From Symsagittifera roscoffensis (lineage: Eukaryota > Xenacoelomorpha > Acoela > Convolutidae), in the NCBI RefSeq assembly GCF_963678635.1, contig NC_087063.1, forward strand, positions 61,543,850-61,607,849: a stretch of 64,000 nucleotides of DNA, given 5' to 3'. Numbering within the stretch: position 1 is the stretch's first letter; the number at the start of each line of letters is the position of its first letter. The position numbers and the translations under genes are program-made. The notes under the pieces were generated by a model, which searched no databases, was not told the DNA's origin, and was given only the letters and a program-made list of their open reading frames with translations. Positions 56,912-64,000 of the stretch are shown one piece after another.

Positions 56912-57893
56912 TGATCTTCGTGCTGCCCATTTTTGGTTTTGAAGTTGACGAGACTCCATATAAATCATCATCAGTTTGCTTATGGAAGTTTTATAACTGG
57001 CAGTTTAGCAAAATTTAATAGAAAAAAATTCGGCTGGTTTTTAAAATGTAACCAGAAGCTAGTCAGTTTTCAGTGTCGAGGTGTGAGTTTTGCTTCGCGA
57101 GACTCAAATCTAATTTCTAGAAGTAGAATCTGAAATTTAATTTATGTGCTTGGAAACGGTTTTACTGATCTGCAAATTTATTGACTGCCAGTTAACTCAG
57201 TTTATAAGGAAAATTATTTCATAATGAAAACAACTCGAAACAAAAATCGTTTTCTCTTGTTCAAATCTCTTGATAGTTTCCTCTTGTTCAAACAGTATTG
57301 TCTTTGTTTCTTCGAAATTTCGACCCAATAATTTTTGAAATTTCGATCAAATCAGCACTCAAATACTATTTGATGTCATCCATGTTCGGCCGACTGACCC
57401 TGTAACTTTTCAAAAGGCACCTGTCATAAAAACAATATTTTTGCATTCTTTTGTCAAAACAGCTTCCTGTGTCAAATTAACGGATAAAAATCTATGATAT
57501 TGTGAATTGATTGTCAGTTTTTCTCAGCGGCGGATTTAGGGAGGGGGGGGTGATGCCTCCTGTCCCTCAGAGATTCGACCGCCTGCCGACCCAAAGGGTC
57601 CCCCTTGTACTAATTTGAGATATCTATGTTTGGTGACGGACCGTAAAGTTTTTCTTAGGGCGCCTTTGGCGCCAATATGTACTAATTTTGAGGGAGGAGC
57701 GCGCGCCAGAAAATGCGATTTTTCTTGTTAAAAATTTTCCAAAAAGTGCCTAAAAACGCCTGATGCTACTCATTCTTATTTTTATCGGTATTTACTTTAC
57801 CGTATTCTATTTTGTGATTTTAGCAAGGTAATTTTACCGTATTCTATTTATACACCGTATTCTATTTTGTGATTTTAGCAAGGATCGACTACC

Positions 57894-58655
57894 TTGCGCG
57901 CCGGAGAAAAGTTCCGTGTTGATTATTTGAAATTCGATTATTCGAAGAAACGAACATTTGCTGGAATGAGTTCCATCGAAAATTCGGATGTCACCCTGAG
58001 AATGCCTTCTGTTTTGGCGGAGCTTGCTGAAGAAGAGTTTTTGGCATGTGGCTGTATATTTCAATTTCGTTGTTTTTACAAAAACAATTATGATTTATTC
58101 TTTTATTCTCTTGTGCTTCGTTTTAGAACATTTTCAGCTGCAATCTGAGTGATATTACTCACCCAATTGGCCAAATTTTGGCGGAATTTTTGGCAAAAAA
58201 AATATGCGTTGGCTTGATGAGGAAAAAAACAGGCAAACTTCCATATTGGTTCCAGCTACACCAGTAACCAGAAAGCTCATTGGTTCATCATCCACACAGT
58301 GTGCTGCTAAATTTTTGGGCAGTATAAACTCAGGACTTTTTGGATGCCATCAATCTTGGGGTTCTGTGCTGGGGGAAAAAAGGATTTGTTGCCAGTAAGA
58401 AACGAACGTGATCTAGACACTCTGACTAAATTTCTCAAGTTCAGCGAACACAGAGATTTCCTCATGAGCACAATCCGATGCCAAATAAAGGCATGCCGTG
58501 GTAGATATGCCGTCGAGGATAACTACGGAGAAGTGTTTAGCGTAACACGGTCGAGTCCGCCCAGGTTTTATTTTATGACTTGGAATGAAGAACTTGAACT
58601 GTTCATACTATTTGTTGTCATGACTGTTTTCTTACGACTGTTTGTTGTTATTTGA
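57894..58655 (+). pseudogene. K5: decayed copy of the gene fragment
   Basis: Near-identical to K2 (7,006-base offset), with an additional CAG to TAG-type change shortening one frame at 58396. Confidence 0.75.
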
Positions 58656-61495
58656 TCTCTTTAAATTAACCGTAATTTGCCGTATTCTTTCTACTGTATG
58701 CAGTATATGTTATGGTCTGAAAAATATGCCGGCCCGTCAAAGTTGCTCATAAAGAGTAAACTATCTATTTGGTGTAATTTACTCATAGAAAGTAAATTAT
58801 CCATTAGGAAAAACTAATTTGATTAAATCCGTTTTAGATTAAAAGATTAACAAAACTTGAACAACTACAGCTAAAATAAGTGGTTAATTGCTAAAACAAA
58901 AATATGTTTCCGACAATTTTGCCTTATCAAACTATATTTGAAAACACCTTAATTACTGAAAACACCTTAACCGTATTTGGAAACACCTGATTAATTTAAA
59001 TGCGAGTATACTTCATAAGTTTGTTCAAATTGTTCCTTTTGCAGGAATTGAGACTGATGGCAGTAATTGGTATCGAAGTTGGGTTACAGGAATCGGGATC
59101 GAAGTTTGGTTACAGGAATCGGGATCGAAGCTTGGTTACAGGAATCGGGATCGAAATTGGGTTACAGAAATTGGGATTGAAATTGGGTTACAGGAATTGG
59201 GATCGAAGTTGGTGACGAAGTTGGTCAGATCAAGTTGAGATCGAATTGAGACTGGTAGACGTCATGTATTGTTGGTGAACCGTTGTTGATGAGTACCTGT
59301 AGTAAATAAAAGATATAAATTAAAACGTTACCACATATAAACATATATGTAAATGGAATCCGCTAACAAAATGCGGATTCTACTCACAATTTGCGGATTC
59401 CAATTACAATTTGTGCATTCCATTTACAATTTGCGGATTCCACTTAAAGTTTCGGATTCCGCAACAGCTCAATTTAACGATACAAATGTTTTATCATTTG
59501 TTTGTGGATTCCACAAACTGTTCTGGATTCCACAAATACTGTTGCGGATTCCGCAATTTCGCATATTTTTGGAGCGATTTTGAGCGGCACAATAATTTAC
59601 GTATTTGTTTGTAGAAACCAAAACAGCATAGAAGATCAAAGAAAATCAGCATTGTTGCGTATAACGCGACAAAATTGATTTTGGCCTGTTGCGAAATCCG
59701 CTTACAATGCAGAGAATGCACAGTTTGGCCTCGTAATGACGGACCCTAATTTTTTTCTTTGGTACCTTTGTCGCCAATATATCAATATATACTAATTTTG
59801 AGGGGGAACATGCGCTTTATTAACGCAATTTTTTTGTCAAAGTTTTCCAAAAAGCGCCTAAGAACGACTTTTTTGACCTGTCTTTCCAAAGTTTTTAGAA
59901 GAGCTCGGAAAATCGATTCGGTCGACCTGAAAAATAAAGGTCGACAAAATTTGTTTTTGAAAATCCGCCCCCTCCCCCCTCTAGAAAATCCTAGATCTGC
60001 CCCTGGTCTCTCTGAAGTTTGAGAACATTTGATTCTATTTGATTTAATAAAATTATAAAGTTGTTTTTTTTTCTAAACACCAAAAATACTAGATTTGATT
60101 AAAAGCAAATATAATCGATTTTTTTTTTCAATTTTTGTCTGCTCTGAATTATAATCCATTTAAAATCAATTATAATCCATTATTATTGAAAAAGTTTCAT
60201 CGCTTTATATACTTTTGAGTTCATTTCGTTATTGCGCTAAGAAGTTAGTCTCCTTTTGGTGATATAGTTTTTTTGTAGAAGCATTTAGGTTTTTTTTCAT
60301 TTTTTGCTCATTTTTTTTTAAATTGAATCCTTGAAACAATGAGATTTTAGAAGTTGCTGAAAACTAGTTTAAACGTGACAACAAATATTGTATTTGCTGA
60401 TTTTAATTTGGTGGAGTCAACGCCTGTCCAGGGTACCGGCGTTCAATGGAACTGAGGGCAGAAGAAGGTAAGTATTCAGGGGCGGATCCAGGATTTTCTC
60501 GAGGGGGGGATTGGATTTTCAAAAAAATTTCGAAAATTTTGACGACCTTTTTTTAGGTCGAGCAAGTTTTTTAAAACAATAAAACAGGTCAAAAAAGCCA
60601 TTTTTGGGCACTTTTTGGAAAATTTTGAATAAAAAATTGGTTTTTTTGGCGCGCGTTCCTCCCTCAAAGTACAAAGTAAGTATAAATTGGCGCCAAAGGC
60701 GCCTTTAGAAAATTTTTAGGGTCCGTAAAAATGGATATCTCAAAATAATAGAAAGTGGGGACCCTTTGGGTAGACAGGGGGTTGAATTCCTGAGGGGGGG
60801 GCGTCAGCTTCCTTACTTTTATTTGGGTACTCACTCTACTTATTTTATCCCTGGGATGAGACCTTTACCCGCGGTGGTTTAATGGTGTTCGACCTTCTCG
60901 GATTTTTGTTTTCAGTTTGAACGTTTGTCGTAAAAGCGCGGCTGGCCCGGAGAGTGGCGTGGTGGCGCGGCAGCTGTTCTCCTGGAGCGCCTAGTCAGCT
61001 TCACGTGTGTATGCTCTTCACTTCCTTAGGCTTGCTTAATTTTTTTTGATCAACCCATAAAAACTTTTGGTTAGCTTGTGGTTAAAAATTAGGGCTTCTT
61101 GTTCGTTGTGCTCGTGTAACTTCGGTTTAGCTGCAGGGTCAGGTAAACTGCGCATTTGCTCCCGCACAGCGTGTATTCTGTTGTGATGTGTGTTTTGATG
61201 TGTTTGAACTTTTGTTTTGCTTTTGAGACCATCAGAACATTTCGCTGTTGCGCGGCTGACACCCAGATTGACATGTTTAGCGCGGCAGCTGTTCTCTTAA
61301 AGTGCTTCCCAAACAGTTGGAGTTTACACGAGTAAACAAAAACGAAGAAAAAAGACAGTGTTCGATGAAAAAATTTCATTGTTTTTTTTCTTTTTTTTTC
61401 GTGCTCAAAATCTGATTTACGTTAGTTACTGATATTAAATTGTTGCATATTTTCTTAATTTATGTTTCTAGATGCGTTATTAAAACGGCGCTTAA

Positions 61496-62169
61496 AATTC
61501 GGATGTCATCCTGAGAATGCCTTCTGTTTTGGCGGAGCTTGCTGAAGAAGAGTTTTTGGCATGTGGCTGTTTATTTCAATTTCGTTGTTTTTACAAAAAC
61601 AATTATGATTTATTCTTTTATTCTCTTGTGCTTCGTTTTAGAACATTTTCAGCTGCAATCTGAGTGATATTACTCACCCAATTGGCAAAATTTTGGCGGA
61701 ATTTTTGGCAAAAAAAATATGCGTTGGCTTGATGAGGAAAAAAACAGGCAAACTTCCATATTGGTTCCAGCTACACCAGTAACCAGAAAGCTCATTGGTT
61801 CATCATCCACACAGTGTGCTGCTAAATTTTTGGGCAGTATAACCTCAGGACTTTTTGGATGCCATCAACCTTGGGGTTCTGTGCTGGGGGAAAAAAGGAT
61901 TTGTTGCCAGCAAGAAACGAACGTGATCTAGACACTCTGACTAAATTTCTCAAGTTCAGCGAACACAGAGATTTCCTCATGAGCACAATCCGATGCCAAA
62001 TAAAGGCATGCCGTGGTAGATATGCCGTCGAGGATAACTATGGAGAAGTGTTTAGCGTAACACGGTCGAGTCCGCCCAGGTTTTATTTTATGACTTGGAA
62101 TGAAGAACTTGAACTGTTCATACTATTTGTTGTCATGACTGTTTTCTTACGACTGTTTGTTGTTATTTG
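61496..62169 (+). pseudogene. K6: truncated copy of the gene fragment
   Basis: Same truncated start as K3, after L2. It is followed by a third L spacer rather than an S spacer. Confidence 0.75.
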
Positions 62170-64000
62170 ATCTCTTTAAATTAACCGTAATTTGCCGTAT
62201 TCTTTCTACTGTATGCAGTATGTGTTATGGTCTGAAAAATATGCCGGCCCGTCAAAGTTGCTCATAAAAAGTAAACTATCTATTTGGTGTAATTTACTCA
62301 TAGAAAGTAAATTATCCATTAGGAAAAACTAATTTGATTAAATCCGTTTTAGATTAAAAGATTAACAAAACTTGAACCACTACAGCTAAAATAAGTGGTT
62401 AATTGCTAAAACAAAAATATGTTTCCGACAATTTTGCCTTATCAAACTATATTTGAAAACACCTTAATTAATGAAAACACCTTAACCGTATTTGAAATAA
62501 CCTGATTAATTTAAATGCGAGTATACTTCATAAGTTTGTTCAAATTGTTCCTTTTGCAGGAATTGAGACTGATGGCAGTAATTAGGATCGAAGTTGGGTT
62601 ACAGGAATCGGGATCGAAGTTTGGTTACAAGAATCGGGATCGAAGCTTGGTTACAGGAATCGGGATCGAAATTGGGTTACAGGAATTGGGATTGAAATTG
62701 GGTTACAGGAATTGGGATCGAAGTTGGTGACGAAGTTGGTCAGATCAAGTTGAGATCGAATTGAGACTGGTAGACGTCATGTATTGTTGGTGAACCGCTG
62801 TTGGTGAACACCTATAGTAAATAAAAGATATAAATTAAAACGTTACCACATATAAACATATATGTAAATGGAATCCGCTAACAAAATGCGGATTCTACTC
62901 ACAATTTGCGGATTCCAATTACAATTTGTGGATTCCATTTACAATTTGCGGATTCCACTTACAGTTTCGGATTCCGCAACAGCTCAATTTAACGAGACAA
63001 ATGTTTTATCATTTGTTTGTGGATTCCACAAACTGTTCTGGATTCCACAAATACTGTTGCGGATTCCGCAATTTGGCATATTTTTGGAGCGATTTTGAGC
63101 GGCACAATAATTTACGTATTTGTTTGTAGAAACCAAAACAGCATAGAAGATCAAAGAAAAGTAGCATTGTTGCGGATAACGCGACAAAATTGATTTTGGC
63201 CTGTTGCGAAATCCGCTTACAATGCAGAGAATGCACAGTTTGGCCTCGTAATGACGGTCCCTAATTTTTTTCTTTGGTACCTTTGTCGCCAATATATCAA
63301 TATATACTAATTTTGAGGGGGGAGCATGCGCTTTATTAACGCAATTTTTTTGTCAAAGTTTTCCAAAAAGTGTCTAAGAACGACTTTTTTGGCCTGTTTT
63401 TCCAAAGTTTTTAGAAGAGCTCGGAAAATCAATTCGGTCGACCTGAAAAATAAAGGTCGACAAAATTTGTTTTTGAAAATCCGCCCCCTCCCCCCTCTAG
63501 AAAATCCTAGATCTGCCTCTGGTCTCTCTGAAGTTTGAGAACATTTGATTCTATTTGATTTAATAAAATTATAAAGTTGCTTTTTTTTTCTAAACACCAA
63601 AAATACTAGATTTGATTAAAAGCAATTATAATCGTTTTTTTATCAATTTTTGTCTGCTCTGAATTATAATCCATTTAAATTCAATTATCATCCATTATTA
63701 TTGAAAAAGTTTTATCGCTTTATATACTTTTGAGCTCATTTCGTTATTGCGCTAAAAAGTTAGTCTCCTTTTGGTGATATAGTTTTTTTGTAGAAGCATT
63801 TAGGTTTTTTCATTTTTTGATCATTTTTTTTTAAATTGGATCCTCGAAACAATGAGATTTTAGAAGTTGGTGAAAACTAGTTTAAACGTGACAACAAACA
63901 TTGTATTTGCTGATTTTAATTTGGTTGAGTCAACGCCTGTCCAGAATACCGGCGTTCAATGGAACTGAGGGCAGAAGAAGGTAAGTATTCAGGGGCGGAT

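Larger units (their letters stand above)
48145..64000 (+). repeat. Tandem array 2: gene-fragment core K alternating with S or L spacers
   Basis: The order is S0 48145-49228, K1 to 49904, S1 49905-50972, K2 to 51649, L1 51650-54499, K3 to 55171, S2 55172-56238, K4 to 56911, S3 56912-57979, K5 to 58655, L2 58656-61495, K6 to 62169, and L3 from 62170 past the right edge. K is about 0.67 kb, S about 1.07 kb, L about 2.84 kb. S1-K2-L1 and S3-K5-L2 match at an offset of 7,006 bases with near identity, so a 7-kb block was duplicated recently. Confidence 0.93.

Noticed and set aside
29691-64000. CRISPR array or prokaryotic repeat system
   Set aside because: Repeat units are 1.7-3.5 kb with no short regular repeats and unique spacers, and the genome is animal.

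Overview
The window is AT-rich animal (metazoan) nuclear DNA. Three things support this: a spliced gene with GT-AG introns encoding a ZC3H12/Regnase-type ribonuclease (NYN domain plus one CCCH zinc finger), a Ty3/gypsy retrotransposon of the animal K02A2.6-like type, and several families of hAT-like MITEs, foldback elements, SINE-like repeats and long tandem arrays. The exact lineage cannot be read from this sequence. There are no bacterial-style genes, no CRISPR arrays and no rRNA genes.

Layout. (1) 1-9.0 kb: a degenerate Ty3/gypsy element on the minus strand (Gag, zinc knuckles, protease, RT, RNase H, integrase) with at least four reading-frame breaks. A second, about 99% identical fragment of its pol 3' end (1-912) lies 1.9 kb further along in the same orientation. 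(2) 9.0-11.5 kb: SINE-tail-like tandem repeats and low-complexity DNA, with a CpG-rich patch near 10.6 kb and a CRE plus TATA-like pair near 11.5 kb. (3) 11.84-26.75 kb: the only convincing intact protein-coding gene, a six-exon ZC3H12-like gene on the plus strand with a predicted 1,025-residue product. Introns 3, 4 and 5 hold three MITEs with perfect 8-bp target-site duplications, a long near-perfect foldback, and copies of two other dispersed repeat families. (4) 26.8-29.7 kb: intergenic, mostly SINE-like and dispersed repeats. (5) 29.69-45.31 kb: eight direct tandem copies of a unit of about 2.0 kb (array 1), apparently seeded from one of the dispersed repeats. (6) 45.3-48.1 kb: an old, diverged satellite of about 165-bp monomers and low-complexity DNA. 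(7) 48.15-64.0 kb (continuing past the right edge): array 2, in which a core of about 0.67 kb (K) alternates with either a 1.07-kb spacer (S) or a 2.84-kb spacer (L). The order is S-K-S-K-L-K-S-K-S-K-L-K-L. The core looks like a fragment of a spliced gene captured and amplified. K1 keeps a clean 83-bp intron and an open frame; K2-K6 carry a GC in place of the donor GT (where exon 1 is present) and a shared frameshift.

The functional content therefore reduces to one post-transcriptional regulator gene set in repeat-rich DNA. The most unusual parts are the two tandem arrays, their relation to dispersed repeats and to a gene fragment, and the density of hairpin-forming insertions inside the introns of a gene for an RNase.
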